In this document: positions 26,402 to 36,341 of the stretch, piece after piece | Layout: every line of letters starts with the position of its first letter | How positions within the stretch are numbered: the stretch's first letter is position 1 | DNA from: an uncultured Helicobacter sp. | Lineage (GTDB): Bacteria > Campylobacterota > Campylobacteria > Campylobacterales > Helicobacteraceae | Length of the DNA: 54,329 nt | Direction: 5' to 3' | Assembly: GCA_947177485.1 (NCBI GenBank) | Contig: CAMWUR010000006.1 | Span: 1 to 54,329, forward strand | Position numbers and translations under genes: made by a program | The notes under the pieces: generated by a model | Told to the model about the DNA's origin: nothing | Database searches by the model: none | The model's input: the letters and a program-made list of their open reading frames with translations, nothing else

Positions 26402-27829
26402 ATGAGTGAAAAAGCGATTGTCGCAAAAGTGTGGAATTTCGCAACGATTTTGCGCGATAGTGGCGTGAGCTATACGGATTATGTTGCTCAAATTAGCTAT
26501 TTGCTATTTCTGAAAATGGAAAACGAGAGAGAAAATATCGGCGAACATAGCAAAATCCCTGAAAATTGCAAATGGGAACGGCTCATGCGAATGGACGGAT
26601 TGGAGCTAGAAAGTGCATACAATAGCGCGCTTGCACAGCTTGCAGAATCTGATGGCGTGATAGGGCTCATCTATAAAGGTGCACAAAATAAAATCAAAGA
26701 ACCTGCGAATCTCAAGAAACTTTTTGTCTTAATCAATAGTGAAACATGGCTAGGCTTGAAAGTCGATGTCAAGGGCGCGATTTATGAGGGCTTGCTTGCC
26801 AAAAACGCCACAGAGACAAAGGCGGGAGCGGGACAATATTTCACGCCTCGCGTGCTCATTCGTTGCATTGTTGAACTTATGAATCCTCATTATAATATGG
26901 AGATTTGCGACCCAGCATGTGGCACGGGCGGATTTTTGCTACGTGCGTATGAGGTGATGAAAAAGCAAACAAACGACAAAGAAGAATTACGAAAACTACG
27001 AAATGAGAGACTCTATGGCAAAGAAATCACGCCTTTGGTGGCGTCTATGTGCGCGATGAATCTTTATTTGCATGGAATCGGGGGTGATGAGGGCATTATA
27101 GAGGTTGGAGATTCTCTAAATGAGCGCGGGAATAGACGCTTTGATATGGTGCTCACAAATCCCCCATTTGGCAAAAAGTCTGCGACAAAGATTCTAGCAG
27201 AGAATGGCAAAGTCAAGACGCAAAAAGAGGAATATAATCGTGAGGACTTTTTCGCAACGACCTCTAATAAACAGCTGAATTTTTTACAACACATTATGAA
27301 TATTCTTAAAAATGGTGGCAAGGCAGCGGTTGTGTTGCCCGATAATGTGCTTTTTGAGGCAGGCGCGGGCGAAAAGGTGCGCAAGAGACTTTTGGAGGAT
27401 TTTAATCTACATACGATATTACGCCTGCCCACAGGAATCTTTTATGCGCAAGGCGTCAAAGCGAATGTGCTATTTTTTGACAAAGTCGCTTCAGAAAAAG
27501 ATGCAACCTCGAAAGTATGGGTGTATGATATGCGCACGAATATGAATCTAAGTCTTATAAGCAATCCCTTGAGCGAGGAACATTTGAAAGATTTTGAGAA
27601 TTGCTATAAAGTAGGCGCGATAGAATTGCGGGAAGAAAGCGAGAGATTCCGTGCTTTTAGCATTGCAGAAATTCAAAAGAAAGATAAAACAAATTTGGAT
27701 ATATTTTGGCTCAAAGATGAGAGTTTGGAAGATGTAGAAAATTTGCCAAGTCCGGAGGTTTTAGCAAGAGAGATTTGCTCTCATTTGGAATCTGCATTAA
27801 GAGAAATGCGGCGATTAGGGGTAGATTAA
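26402..27829 (+). CDS. hsdM: Type I restriction enzyme M subunit
   Basis: The N6-adenine methyltransferase subunit. It has the N-terminal HsdM helical domain (VWNFATILRDSGVSYTDYV), the SAM-binding motif DPACGTGGFLLRAYE (about 169-183) and the catalytic NPPFGKK (about 253-259). GAGQYFTPRVLI is the classic stretch before motif I. At 475 aa it is normal. A ribosome site, AAAGGATAACG, precedes the ATG. The order hsdR - antitoxin - toxin - hsdS - fic - hsdM, all on one strand, suggests one operon with cargo genes inserted. Confidence 0.95.
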   Translation: MSEKAIVAKVWNFATILRDSGVSYTDYVAQISYLLFLKMENERENIGEHSKIPENCKWERLMRMDGLELESAYNSALAQLAESDGVIGLIYKGAQNKIKEPANLKKLFVLINSETWLGLKVDVKGAIYEGLLAKNATETKAGAGQYFTPRVLIRCIVELMNPHYNMEICDPACGTGGFLLRAYEVMKKQTNDKEELRKLRNERLYGKEITPLVASMCAMNLYLHGIGGDEGIIEVGDSLNERGNRRFDMVLTNPPFGKKSATKILAENGKVKTQKEEYNREDFFATTSNKQLNFLQHIMNILKNGGKAAVVLPDNVLFEAGAGEKVRKRLLEDFNLHTILRLPTGIFYAQGVKANVLFFDKVASEKDATSKVWVYDMRTNMNLSLISNPLSEEHLKDFENCYKVGAIELREESERFRAFSIAEIQKKDKTNLDIFWLKDESLEDVENLPSPEVLAREICSHLESALREMRRLGVD

Positions 27830-27852
27830 TTTTGTTTTAAGATTTTATAGAC

Positions 27853-27858
27853 TATAAT
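27853..27858 (+). promoter_or_regulatory. Candidate -10 box for guaA
   Basis: TATAAT in ACTATAATGC, about 28 bp before the guaA ATG at 27886. The AGGA before the start lies in ACAGGAAAATTAGA. Confidence 0.5.
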
Positions 27859-27885
27859 GCCGCAAAAATTCACAGGAAAATTAGA

Positions 27886-30800
27886 ATGCATGTGCAGATT
27901 TTAGTGCTCGATTTTGGCTCTCAATACACGCAGCTCATCGCGCGGAGATTGCGTGAATATGGAGTTTATACCGAGATTGTGCCCTATTTTGAAAAACTAG
28001 ATTCGATTAAAAGCAAAAATCCCAAAGGCATTATTCTAAGCGGAGGACCTGCAAGCGTATATGAAAAAGATGCTTATAAGCCCGATAGCGCGATTTTCTC
28101 GCTCGGGATTCCAATCTTAGGAATCTGCTATGGTATGCAGCTTATCGCCCAACATTTTGGCGGACGCGTCATCAAGGCAGACGCGCAAGAGTTTGGCAAG
28201 GCGGTGCTAGAGATTGTGGAATCTTATGCGGATAAAGATTCTCAAACTTCATCTTGTCTCACATTTCAAGATGTTTCTCAAGACAAAAACACACAAGTGC
28301 CGATGAGCCTTTCTTTTACGCTTTTTAGCCACAGCAAGTTTCCTCAAATGCTAGGCGCAATGCTTGATTTATGGGAAGATTCTGTGCGAGCAAGCCACAC
28401 TTTTTTAACTAAGCAAGACATTGCAGAGATTAAGCCAGAAGTCAAAGCAGCACTCAAAAGCTCTCAAAATATCATCACTGCGACAGATAAAAAGGATTTT
28501 TTGGGCTTTATTGGTGTGGAAAATAATAAGATTGAAATGCTTTTTGTCGCTTCAAGTGCCTTTAGAAAAGGTGTGGGCAAGGCATTGTTAAAGGAGGCGT
28601 TGGAGCGATATTTGAAAGATTATCCTGACATTTTGGTGGATTGTAATGAGCAAAATACGCAAGGCTTGGCATTTTATCAGCACTTAGGCTTTGAAATAAT
28701 GAGCAAAAGCGCGCAAGATTCTGCAGGAAGAGACTTTCCTATCGTGCATTTAAAAATAGACAAAGAAAGGTTTGAAAATGCCTTAAAACCTTTGCATTAC
28801 ACAATTTCTCCTGCAAGAAAAGAAGATTTGGAAGAGATTTTAGCCTTGCAAAAAATTGCCTTTGTTGATGAAGCAAGGCAAATCGGCATAATGGATATTC
28901 CGGCTCTAAAGCAGGATTTAAAGAGTATCCAAGAAGAGTTTGAAATGCACACTTTTTTGAAATGCACATTTAAAGGCAAGATTATTGGTTCTGTGCGTGG
29001 ATACACAAAGCAGGACACAACTTATCTTGGCAAACTCTTTGTGGATTCTTCCTATCGGCAAAGAGGCATTGGAAGTGCGCTTGTTCAAGCCCTTTGTGCC
29101 ACACTTCCCGCAAAGCGATATGAGATTTTTACAAGCGAAAAAAGCCTTGAAAATATCGCACTCTATGAGAAGCTAGGATTTGTGGAGTATAAAAGAGAGA
29201 AGCTAAAGGGATTTCCCATTCAAGCGGTGTTTTTGCAAAAACAACAACCCATTTGCGAGAGTGAGCGTATCTTTTTGCGCCCTTATACACAGGCGGATTT
29301 TGTGCAATTACACAGAATCTTAAGTGATAAAGAGACAATGTATGCGTGGGGGCACGGCTTTAGTAAAAAGGAAAGTCAAGAATGGCTGGATAAACAATTG
29401 GTGCATTATCAACAATATGGCTTTGGAATCTGGGCAATTGTGGAGAAGCAAAGCGGCAAGATTATCGGCAATGCGGGGCTAAATTATGCAGAGATAAACC
29501 TAAAGGGCAAAACTCAAGAAGTTGTAGAAATCGGCTATCTTTTACACCGCGATTTTTGGAACAAAAGCTATGGAAGCGAAGCGGCTAGAATGTGTGTAAA
29601 ATATGGCTTTGAAACTTTAGGATTAGAGGAGGTATATTGCCTCATCAAAGAGGATAATTTGAGCTCTCTTAAAGTCGCAAAAAAGCTTAGTATGCAAAAA
29701 GTGGGGGAATATCTTAAGCCTTATAAGGGTAAAAAAATAAACCATTTGGTTTTTAAGCTTGACAAAAAAGTATGGCAAGAATTAGAAAATAGCGCCACGC
29801 AAGGTTTTAAATCTTGCTCACTCTTTAAAGGTGTGAAGCAAGCTTCTATCGTATGGATGAGCCACGCAGACAAGGTGGAATCTATCCCAAGCGGTTTTGT
29901 GGAGCTCGCGCGTAGCGGGAACACGCATTATTGCGCGATTGCGGATTCTAAGCGCAAAATTTATGCTTTGCAGTTTCACCCTGAAGTCGTGCATAGTGAG
30001 TGTGGGGGGCAGATGTTGCAAAACTTTGCAGTAGGGATTTGTGGCGCGGATACAAGCTGGAATATGCGGAATTTCGCGCAAAATGAGATTGAAAAATTGC
30101 GCCATATCATTTATGGAAGCGAAAATGTGGATTTGCAAAATTCTGCTTTTATTACATTAAAAGTTGCTATTAAAGAAAAAGGAAAGAAGCAAACGATAGA
30201 AAACCTCCTACAAATTTGGGAAGATTCTGTGCGATCCACGCAGCAAGTGAGCGAAGCTTTTATCACCCACAGACGTAAAGAGATAGAAAAAGATTATATT
30301 GCAAAGGCAGAGGAAATATTGATTGCTAAAAAAGCAGGGGAATGGCTAGGCTTTATCGCGGTGAAAAGCAATGAAATTACTCTACTTTTTGTCGCGCCTC
30401 AATATTTTAGCAAAGGGATTGGCAAGGCACTGCTTAAAGAAGCAATAAATTGGCATTTGTATAAATTTGACAGCATTATCCTTAATAGTCGTAAGCAAGC
30501 TTTGGGATTTTATCAATCTTTGGGATTTAAAAAGGCAGGCGAACCCTTTTGTGTTGGAAGTTATCAGAAAATTATGCTAACGCCTATGGAGGTAGCGAGG
30601 GAGCAATTACAGCGCACTTTGGAATCTCCAAAGGATTCTTTGTCTTTTATCACTCTTGTAGAATCTTTTAAACAAGTTGGGAAAGCACAAGCAATTCAAC
30701 ATCTTGCCTCTATTTGGGAGCAGGGCGCAAGAGCTACCCACAAAGATTTAAGCGAAGATGAGATTGCGGGTATGAGAGAGGAAATACGTGAAGCTGTTTT

Positions 30801-31725
30801 AAAATCTAACAATCTACTTATAGCTCAAAAAAATGAAGAATGGCTAGGTTTTATTGAGATAGAAAAAAATGAAATTACAATGCTCTTTGTAGCTCCAAAT
30901 GCCTTTAAAAAAGGTGTGGGTAAAGCACTGCTAAAAGAGGCATTGAGGCGATATTTATATACATTTGAAGTTATAAAAGTCGCAAGCCTTGAGTGGGCTT
31001 TGAGTTTCTATCAGCATTTAGGATTTACAAAAACAGGAGAAAAACCTATCCCTGCAGGGAGTGGTGGTAAATTTTCACCAAAACTTATCCCCCTAAGCAT
31101 TGCACGTGAGAGTTTGCAAAAGTCTTTGGGGCTTGAGGCACAAGGAAAATGTAAGAGGGTGCGTTGCGCTTGGGCTACCGATAAGGACGAATCGGCACGT
31201 AAATTATATGAAAATTATCACGATACAGAATGGGGCAAACCACTACACGAGGATAAAAAACTTTTTGAATTTTTGATTTTGGAGGGCTTTCAAGCGGGGC
31301 TTTCTTGGATTACGATTCTTAAAAAGCGAGAGAGTTTTCGGGTGGCGTTTGATGAATTTGATTACCATAAAATCGCCGCTTATGATGAAAGCAAAATAGA
31401 ATCTTTAATGCACAATGAGGGGATTATTAGGAATCGTGCCAAAATAGAAGCTGCGATTATCAATGCTAAGGCGTTTATGGCAGTGCAAAAGGAGTTTGGA
31501 AGCTTTGATAGTTATATTTGGGGCTTTGTGGGAGGTAAGCCGATTATCAATGCCTTTGAGAGTATCGCAGATTTGCCCGCTTCTACACCGCTTTCGGATA
31601 CAATCGCTAAAGATTTGAAAAAGCGTGGGTTTAAGTTTGTCGGCACTACAACTATGTATGCGTTTATGCAGGCTATTGGAATGGTGAATGACCACCTCAC
31701 CTCGTGCTTTAAGAGGCATAAATAA
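27886..31725 (+). CDS. guaA: GMP synthase amidotransferase domain fused with five GNAT domains and Tag glycosylase
   Basis: One uninterrupted 1279-aa frame. Residues 1-113 are the first part of the GuaA glutaminase, with nucleophile C81 in GICYGMQL. Residues about 145-292, 300-452 and 455-632 are three GNAT acetyltransferase domains (for example [15 protein letters not shown] and [15 protein letters not shown]). At about 646 GuaA resumes exactly ([20 protein letters not shown]) and supplies H698 and E700, so the catalytic triad is complete, ending near SENV (748). Two more GNAT domains (about 755-900 and 918-1075) follow. Residues 1090-1279 form a complete 3-methyladenine DNA glycosylase I, with zinc ligands C1094, H1112, H1270 and C1274 and catalytic E1133. 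The ATP-pyrophosphatase half is a separate gene at 33835. Confidence 0.92.
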   Translation: MHVQILVLDFGSQYTQLIARRLREYGVYTEIVPYFEKLDSIKSKNPKGIILSGGPASVYEKDAYKPDSAIFSLGIPILGICYGMQLIAQHFGGRVIKADAQEFGKAVLEIVESYADKDSQTSSCLTFQDVSQDKNTQVPMSLSFTLFSHSKFPQMLGAMLDLWEDSVRASHTFLTKQDIAEIKPEVKAALKSSQNIITATDKKDFLGFIGVENNKIEMLFVASSAFRKGVGKALLKEALERYLKDYPDILVDCNEQNTQGLAFYQHLGFEIMSKSAQDSAGRDFPIVHLKIDKERFENALKPLHYTISPARKEDLEEILALQKIAFVDEARQIGIMDIPALKQDLKSIQEEFEMHTFLKCTFKGKIIGSVRGYTKQDTTYLGKLFVDSSYRQRGIGSALVQALCATLPAKRYEIFTSEKSLENIALYEKLGFVEYKREKLKGFPIQAVFLQKQQPICESERIFLRPYTQADFVQLHRILSDKETMYAWGHGFSKKESQEWLDKQLVHYQQYGFGIWAIVEKQSGKIIGNAGLNYAEINLKGKTQEVVEIGYLLHRDFWNKSYGSEAARMCVKYGFETLGLEEVYCLIKEDNLSSLKVAKKLSMQKVGEYLKPYKGKKINHLVFKLDKKVWQELENSATQGFKSCSLFKGVKQASIVWMSHADKVESIPSGFVELARSGNTHYCAIADSKRKIYALQFHPEVVHSECGGQMLQNFAVGICGADTSWNMRNFAQNEIEKLRHIIYGSENVDLQNSAFITLKVAIKEKGKKQTIENLLQIWEDSVRSTQQVSEAFITHRRKEIEKDYIAKAEEILIAKKAGEWLGFIAVKSNEITLLFVAPQYFSKGIGKALLKEAINWHLYKFDSIILNSRKQALGFYQSLGFKKAGEPFCVGSYQKIMLTPMEVAREQLQRTLESPKDSLSFITLVESFKQVGKAQAIQHLASIWEQGARATHKDLSEDEIAGMREEIREAVLKSNNLLIAQKNEEWLGFIEIEKNEITMLFVAPNAFKKGVGKALLKEALRRYLYTFEVIKVASLEWALSFYQHLGFTKTGEKPIPAGSGGKFSPKLIPLSIARESLQKSLGLEAQGKCKRVRCAWATDKDESARKLYENYHDTEWGKPLHEDKKLFEFLILEGFQAGLSWITILKKRESFRVAFDEFDYHKIAAYDESKIESLMHNEGIIRNRAKIEAAIINAKAFMAVQKEFGSFDSYIWGFVGGKPIINAFESIADLPASTPLSDTIAKDLKKRGFKFVGTTTMYAFMQAIGMVNDHLTSCFKRHK

Positions 31726-31746
31726 TAAAAAGTATAAGGAACATAT

Positions 31747-32925
31747 ATGAGATATGAGGTATTAGATTTATTTTCTGGTGCTGGGGGATTTAGTTTAGGC
31801 TTTGCTATGGCTGGATATAAGATAATAGGCGCGCTGGATATTGATAAATGGGCTTTAGACACCTTTGCCTTTAATCACAAAAAAAGCAAAATATTGCTAG
31901 GCGATATAAGCAATTTCTCAAATGAATTTTTATCTGATTATTTCTGTAGCAAACCAGATATTATCATAGGTGGTCCACCTTGTCAGGGATATTCAATTTG
32001 CAATAAAAATGCAGGGGATCCTAAAGATCCCAGAAATTCTTTATTTAGAGAATTTCTACGATTTGCAGTTATTTTTGAACCTAGAATCTTAATAATGGAA
32101 AATGTTGCAAATATTATAAACGCAAAAACCAAGAGTGGTGATAATGTTGTGAATATTATAAAAAATGAATTTAAAAAACTTGGATATTTCACTTATCAAA
32201 CAATTCTACATGCTGGAAATTTTGGTATCCCACAAAAGAGACAAAGATTTTTTTTAATTGCTTCAAAAAATACGTTGCTAAATCCTTTTCCCGCTTTTAC
32301 TCACTATTTTGAAAAAGATAATCTATTGGACACAGGTTTAAAAAAATGCCCTACTTTGTGGGAAGCAATTTCTGATTTGCCAAGCATAGAAGCAAATGAG
32401 GGAAAAGAACAAATGCAATACACGTTAGAGCCTAGCAACGAATATCAAAAATTTTGTAGATATAAAAGTGATATGGTTTTTAATCATTTAGCTATGAAAC
32501 ACAGTAAAAGAGTTGTGGAAAGATTTAAAGCAATGCAATGGGGACAATCAATATCTGATGTGCAAGATGAGAGCTTAAAACAACGAAAAAGAAATGGTAA
32601 TGGCGAAATTTCAAACTCTTGCTATGACCAAAATAATAGACGTATGTATCCCGATGATTTATGCAATACAATCACAGCATCTTTTTATGGTAATTTTGTG
32701 CATCCTTATAAAAATAGGAATTTTACTGCTAGAGAAGGGGCTAGAATACAATCTTTTCCAGATTATTATGTATTTAAAGGCAAGCCCACAACTGCAAGTA
32801 AAAAGTTGCTAGAGAGAGAGGGAAGAAAAGATGAGATGTATTTGTGCCAATATAGTCAAATAGGTAATGCTGTGCCACCATTATTAGCTTATTCTATTGC
32901 TAAAAACCTCAAGTGTCAGGAGTAA
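31747..32925 (+). CDS. C5-cytosine DNA methyltransferase
   Basis: A 392-aa Dcm/HhaI-type enzyme with all main motifs in order: LFSGAGGFSLGF (I), GGPPCQGYS with the catalytic Cys (IV, about 76-84), MENV (VI), QKRQRFFLI (VIII) and QIGNAVPPLLAYSIA (X). The target-recognition region lies at about 230-330. It starts 21 bp after the tag part of the guaA fusion and ends 3 bp before a probable endonuclease gene, so the two form a type II system. It is strongly AT-rich compared with guaA, as expected of transferred DNA. The recognition sequence cannot be told from sequence. Confidence 0.93.
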   Translation: MRYEVLDLFSGAGGFSLGFAMAGYKIIGALDIDKWALDTFAFNHKKSKILLGDISNFSNEFLSDYFCSKPDIIIGGPPCQGYSICNKNAGDPKDPRNSLFREFLRFAVIFEPRILIMENVANIINAKTKSGDNVVNIIKNEFKKLGYFTYQTILHAGNFGIPQKRQRFFLIASKNTLLNPFPAFTHYFEKDNLLDTGLKKCPTLWEAISDLPSIEANEGKEQMQYTLEPSNEYQKFCRYKSDMVFNHLAMKHSKRVVERFKAMQWGQSISDVQDESLKQRKRNGNGEISNSCYDQNNRRMYPDDLCNTITASFYGNFVHPYKNRNFTAREGARIQSFPDYYVFKGKPTTASKKLLEREGRKDEMYLCQYSQIGNAVPPLLAYSIAKNLKCQE

Positions 32926-32928
32926 TTT

Positions 32929-33798
32929 ATGTTTGTTCATGGTGATAATTTAAAGCAAAAAGAAAATAGTAAAAATAAATATGGTGATAAATTATCAAAA
33001 GAATTTTTACTACAAATACGACAAAGATATGATAAATGGAAAAATGCGAATTTGAATTTATTTGGTCCTACTAGGCAAATAAGCAACCAAGATGCAGATA
33101 TTATATCACATAGAGTAAAAGCATTTAATGAGTATAAAGATTTTTTAGACCAACAACATTTTGCAGAGCATTTTGACTCTCGCTCTAATCTTCATTCTTC
33201 AGTACTTGAAGAATTTTTATTTTATCTTTTTAAAGATCTAGTAAATGATTTTTCGCAAAATGCACTTATTGGTAAATCACACGCTTTTAAGGATATATTT
33301 TTTAAAAGTGATAGCTATATGGATATGATAAATCAACCAAAGATTCAAGTAGAACTTAAAGACCATGATTTTGTAATAGGTGCAAAGATAGAAGCAAATT
33401 TCAAGGCAAAAGGTGCAACTAATAATAACACTTTATTTTTTGATATACCAGCTATTGCCATTGAATGTAAAACCTACTTAGATAAAACTATGCTTGAGGG
33501 TTCATCAACAGCTGCAGAACAATTAAAAATAAGAAATCCAAATGCATTGTATTTTATAGTTTGTGAGAGACTAAAACTAACAGAAGCTATAAATTTAAAA
33601 AAATATAAATTAGACCAAATCTATATTCTGAGAAAACAAAAGAATACCGATAGAGAATTTAGATACATGGATAATTATGTGAGCAATCCTATTTATGAAG
33701 ATGTTGTTTGGCATTTATTTCATTGTGTAAGAGAGTATTTAAATACAGATTGGCAGGGCAAAATAAGCGATGGCTTGAAAAGGGGTTATTTAATATGA
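32929..33798 (+). CDS. Probable type II restriction endonuclease (Bpu10I-like?)
   Basis: 289 aa, placed directly after the cytosine methyltransferase. A PD-(D/E)xK-like core is visible at about 172-190 (LFFDIPAIAIECKTYLDK), followed by helices (STAAEQLKIRNPNALYFIV). The overall pattern suggests the Bpu10I family, but I cannot confirm this without a search. The N-terminal part (DKWKNANLNLFGPTRQIS) looks like DNA-binding helices. Function as cognate endonuclease is inferred mainly from position. guaA resumes 37 bp downstream. Confidence 0.7.
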   Translation: MFVHGDNLKQKENSKNKYGDKLSKEFLLQIRQRYDKWKNANLNLFGPTRQISNQDADIISHRVKAFNEYKDFLDQQHFAEHFDSRSNLHSSVLEEFLFYLFKDLVNDFSQNALIGKSHAFKDIFFKSDSYMDMINQPKIQVELKDHDFVIGAKIEANFKAKGATNNNTLFFDIPAIAIECKTYLDKTMLEGSSTAAEQLKIRNPNALYFIVCERLKLTEAINLKKYKLDQIYILRKQKNTDREFRYMDNYVSNPIYEDVVWHLFHCVREYLNTDWQGKISDGLKRGYLI

Positions 33799-33834
33799 GG
33801 AACATCAACAAACAGCTTAATAATAAGGAATAGC

Positions 33835-34764
33835 ATGAAAACAAAAAATCAAACATCAACAAATAAAGTTTTATGTGCGGTAAGTGGTGGGGTGGATTCT
33901 AGCGTTGTCGCGGCGTTGCTCCACCGTGCAATAGGGGACGACCTTATTCCTGTGTTTGTGGATACCGGGCTTTTACGCAAGGGCGAGAGAGAGGCGGTGG
34001 AGAAGATGTTTAGAGAAAACCTCAAAGTGCCACTAATCACTGCAGACGCTAGTGCGTTGTTTTTAAGTCGCCTTAAAGGCGTGGTAGAGCCAGAGAAAAA
34101 GCGTAAAATCATCGGCGAGACTTTTATCGAAGTCTTTGAAAAAGAGGCAAAAAAGCACAATACCAAAGGCGAGATAAAATTCCTCGCGCAAGGCACACTC
34201 TATCCTGATGTGATTGAATCTGTAAGCGTCAAGGGACCTTCTAAAACGATTAAAAGTCATCATAATGTCGGGGGCTTGCCAGAGTGGATGAAATTTGAGC
34301 TCATTGAGCCTTTGCGGGAGCTTTTTAAAGACGAGGTAAGAGCGTTAGGGCGAGAGCTTGGAATGCCCGAATCTATGCTAATGCGCCACCCATTCCCAGG
34401 ACCCGGGCTTGCCATACGCATTATGGGCGAGGTGAATAAGGCGGATTTGGACTTATTGCGTGAGGCAGATTCTATTTTTATAGAGGAACTCCACAAACAA
34501 GGTTATTATGACAAAGTGTGGCAGGCGTTTTGTGTGCTTTTAAATGTGCGGAGCGTAGGTGTAATGGGCGATAATCGCACTTATGATAATACGATTTGTG
34601 TGCGTGCGGTAGAAGCAATTGATGGAATGACAGCGACTTTTGCGCATTTGCCCCACGATTTTTTGGAATCTGTAAGTAATCGCATTATCAACGAAGTAGA
34701 GGGGATTAACCGCGTGGTGTATGACATCACAAGCAAACCCCCGGGCACAATTGAGTGGGAGTAG
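33835..34764 (+). CDS. guaA: GMP synthase ATP-pyrophosphatase and dimerisation domains (detached C-terminal half)
   Basis: 309 aa matching the C-terminal half of GuaA. The ATP-pyrophosphatase P-loop SGGVDSS is at residues 17-23. Other signatures are [53 protein letters not shown] and the C-terminus KPPGTIEWE. The upstream 11 residues ([11 protein letters not shown]) are not GuaA-like and replace the link to the glutaminase. The ATG has AAGGA 7-8 bp upstream. With the product of the 27886 gene it could form a two-subunit GMP synthase like that of archaea; ammonia transfer would then depend on non-covalent contact. The nucleotide composition is closer to core genes than to its neighbours. Confidence 0.93.
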   Translation: MKTKNQTSTNKVLCAVSGGVDSSVVAALLHRAIGDDLIPVFVDTGLLRKGEREAVEKMFRENLKVPLITADASALFLSRLKGVVEPEKKRKIIGETFIEVFEKEAKKHNTKGEIKFLAQGTLYPDVIESVSVKGPSKTIKSHHNVGGLPEWMKFELIEPLRELFKDEVRALGRELGMPESMLMRHPFPGPGLAIRIMGEVNKADLDLLREADSIFIEELHKQGYYDKVWQAFCVLLNVRSVGVMGDNRTYDNTICVRAVEAIDGMTATFAHLPHDFLESVSNRIINEVEGINRVVYDITSKPPGTIEWE

Positions 34765-34801
34765 AAATAGGCTTGCGTTTAATTCTAGCGAAAGGAATAG
34801 C

Positions 34802-35209
34802 ATGTTTTATAAGGATTTAGGATATGAATACATACAGCAAGGTTTAGACAAGAATGCAATGGGAGCAAAAATTACCTATTCTTTTTATGACGTACCAATA
34901 TGGCATATAGATATTATAGAAGATAATTATTTTACAACAATGCTTAATAAGCAAATAGATAATGAAACTTATGCGTTGAGTTTTGACTATTCTAGTGAAA
35001 TATTACTACAAATATTACAATCTCTGCCGACAACACAGCAACAACAAATTTTAAGCGACATAGAAGAGGCAAAAAGAGGCACTAGAAAGGTAGAGTTTGA
35101 AAATCCTATTATCATAAAGAGTATTCAAGCACAAGTTGGCACAATATATCAAAATGCTAATGAAATCTATGCACCTTTTATAGTGAAAAATATTGATATG
35201 TCTAACTGA
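34802..35209 (+). CDS. Hypothetical protein, 135 aa
   Basis: Unknown soluble protein, starting at the ATG 34802 behind AAAGGAATAGC, the same initiation context as guaA's C-terminal gene. It is acidic with short aromatic-rich strands (ITYSFYDVPIWHIDIIEDNY) and a helical middle (SLPTTQQQQILSDIEEAK). No motif is recognised. It lies between guaA and an adenine methyltransferase gene (25 bp downstream) and may belong to the imported restriction block. Confidence 0.6.
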   Translation: MFYKDLGYEYIQQGLDKNAMGAKITYSFYDVPIWHIDIIEDNYFTTMLNKQIDNETYALSFDYSSEILLQILQSLPTTQQQQILSDIEEAKRGTRKVEFENPIIIKSIQAQVGTIYQNANEIYAPFIVKNIDMSN

Positions 35210-35234
35210 TGATTGAGTAGGGCAGATAGAATAA

Positions 35235-36341
35235 ATGACGATACAAGCACATTTAGATAGAATCCAAACGATTAATCAAGGGAGTTTTTACACGCCTGAT
35301 TCTATTGTGCGCCTTGTGTATCAAATGCTTTTAGATGCTAAAATGGATATAAAAGATTATGTTTTGCTTGATAGCTCTTGTGGTTATGGCAGCTTTTTAA
35401 ATTTAGAGGGTTTTAAGCAAAATATCGGTGCAGATGTTGATAGTGTTGCCCTATCAAAAGCAAAAGCATATTTTAAAGATTCTTATACGAAGCCCTTATT
35501 TATCCATACTAACGCACTCGCTGATGTCCAAAGAGACAAATTTAGTCTTACAGAATCTGATAAGCTCATTATTATTGGAAATCCGCCCTATAACGATAAA
35601 ACCTCTATCGTGCAAAATCGCCTTAAAAGCACAGATTCTAACCCTGTGGATTCTCATCTTAAAGCACGAGATATAGGCATTAGTTTTTTGCGCTCATTTG
35701 ATATATTAAAAGCTGATTATATCTGTGTGCTTCATCCGCTTTCTTATTTGATTAAGGAATCAAACTTTAAATCCTTAAAAAACTTTATCAAGCATTATCG
35801 TTTATTAGATTCTACAATTATTAGCTCACAAATTTTTTGTCCTAAATCTTTGGGATTTTTTCCTATTGTCATTGCCTTGTATGAAAAAGATAATCAAGGA
35901 ATGGATTATGATTTTATTTGTAATTTTTCTTTTAAAACTCGTGATGGCAAATCTTTTAAACTCAATGATTTTGATTTTATCGCAAGATATATTGATAAAT
36001 ACCCTAACAAAAAGCGGGTATGTGAATCTCAAAAAGTGGCGATGTTTTATACTCTGCGCGATATTAATGCTCTGAAGCGTTCAAAAACCTTTATAACAAA
36101 AGAAAATACGAATACCATTTATATTACACAAGATAAATATAGCCTTTACTGCTATGTTGATGTGTTTAAGCAAATCATCAAACATATTTCTTATTATCTA
36201 GGAAATTGTGATATTTTGATAGATTTTAAGAAGTTTCAAGCCTTAGAATCTGCATTTATAAAAGCAAGTGAAAGCAAGATTTTAAGCGAGGATATAATGC
36301 AGTATTTCAAAGATTTATTAGGGGAGCATTATGAGAATTGA
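35235..36341 (+). CDS. N6-adenine DNA methyltransferase (type II)
   Basis: 368 aa. SAM-binding motif I is LDSSCGYGSFL after QGSFYTPDSIVRLVY, and the catalytic motif is NPPYNDKTS (about 116-124), the gamma-type order with motif I first. The C-terminal part should recognise DNA. The end overlaps the next gene by 11 bp, and that gene is the expected endonuclease. AT-rich codon use marks it as part of the transferred block. The recognition site is unknown. Confidence 0.87.
   Translation: MTIQAHLDRIQTINQGSFYTPDSIVRLVYQMLLDAKMDIKDYVLLDSSCGYGSFLNLEGFKQNIGADVDSVALSKAKAYFKDSYTKPLFIHTNALADVQRDKFSLTESDKLIIIGNPPYNDKTSIVQNRLKSTDSNPVDSHLKARDIGISFLRSFDILKADYICVLHPLSYLIKESNFKSLKNFIKHYRLLDSTIISSQIFCPKSLGFFPIVIALYEKDNQGMDYDFICNFSFKTRDGKSFKLNDFDFIARYIDKYPNKKRVCESQKVAMFYTLRDINALKRSKTFITKENTNTIYITQDKYSLYCYVDVFKQIIKHISYYLGNCDILIDFKKFQALESAFIKASESKILSEDIMQYFKDLLGEHYEN

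Noticed and set aside
27886-31725. Assembly chimera as explanation of the guaA fusion
   Set aside because: Not excluded, but the frame is open for 1279 codons and several joints are in frame, which random joining would rarely give.
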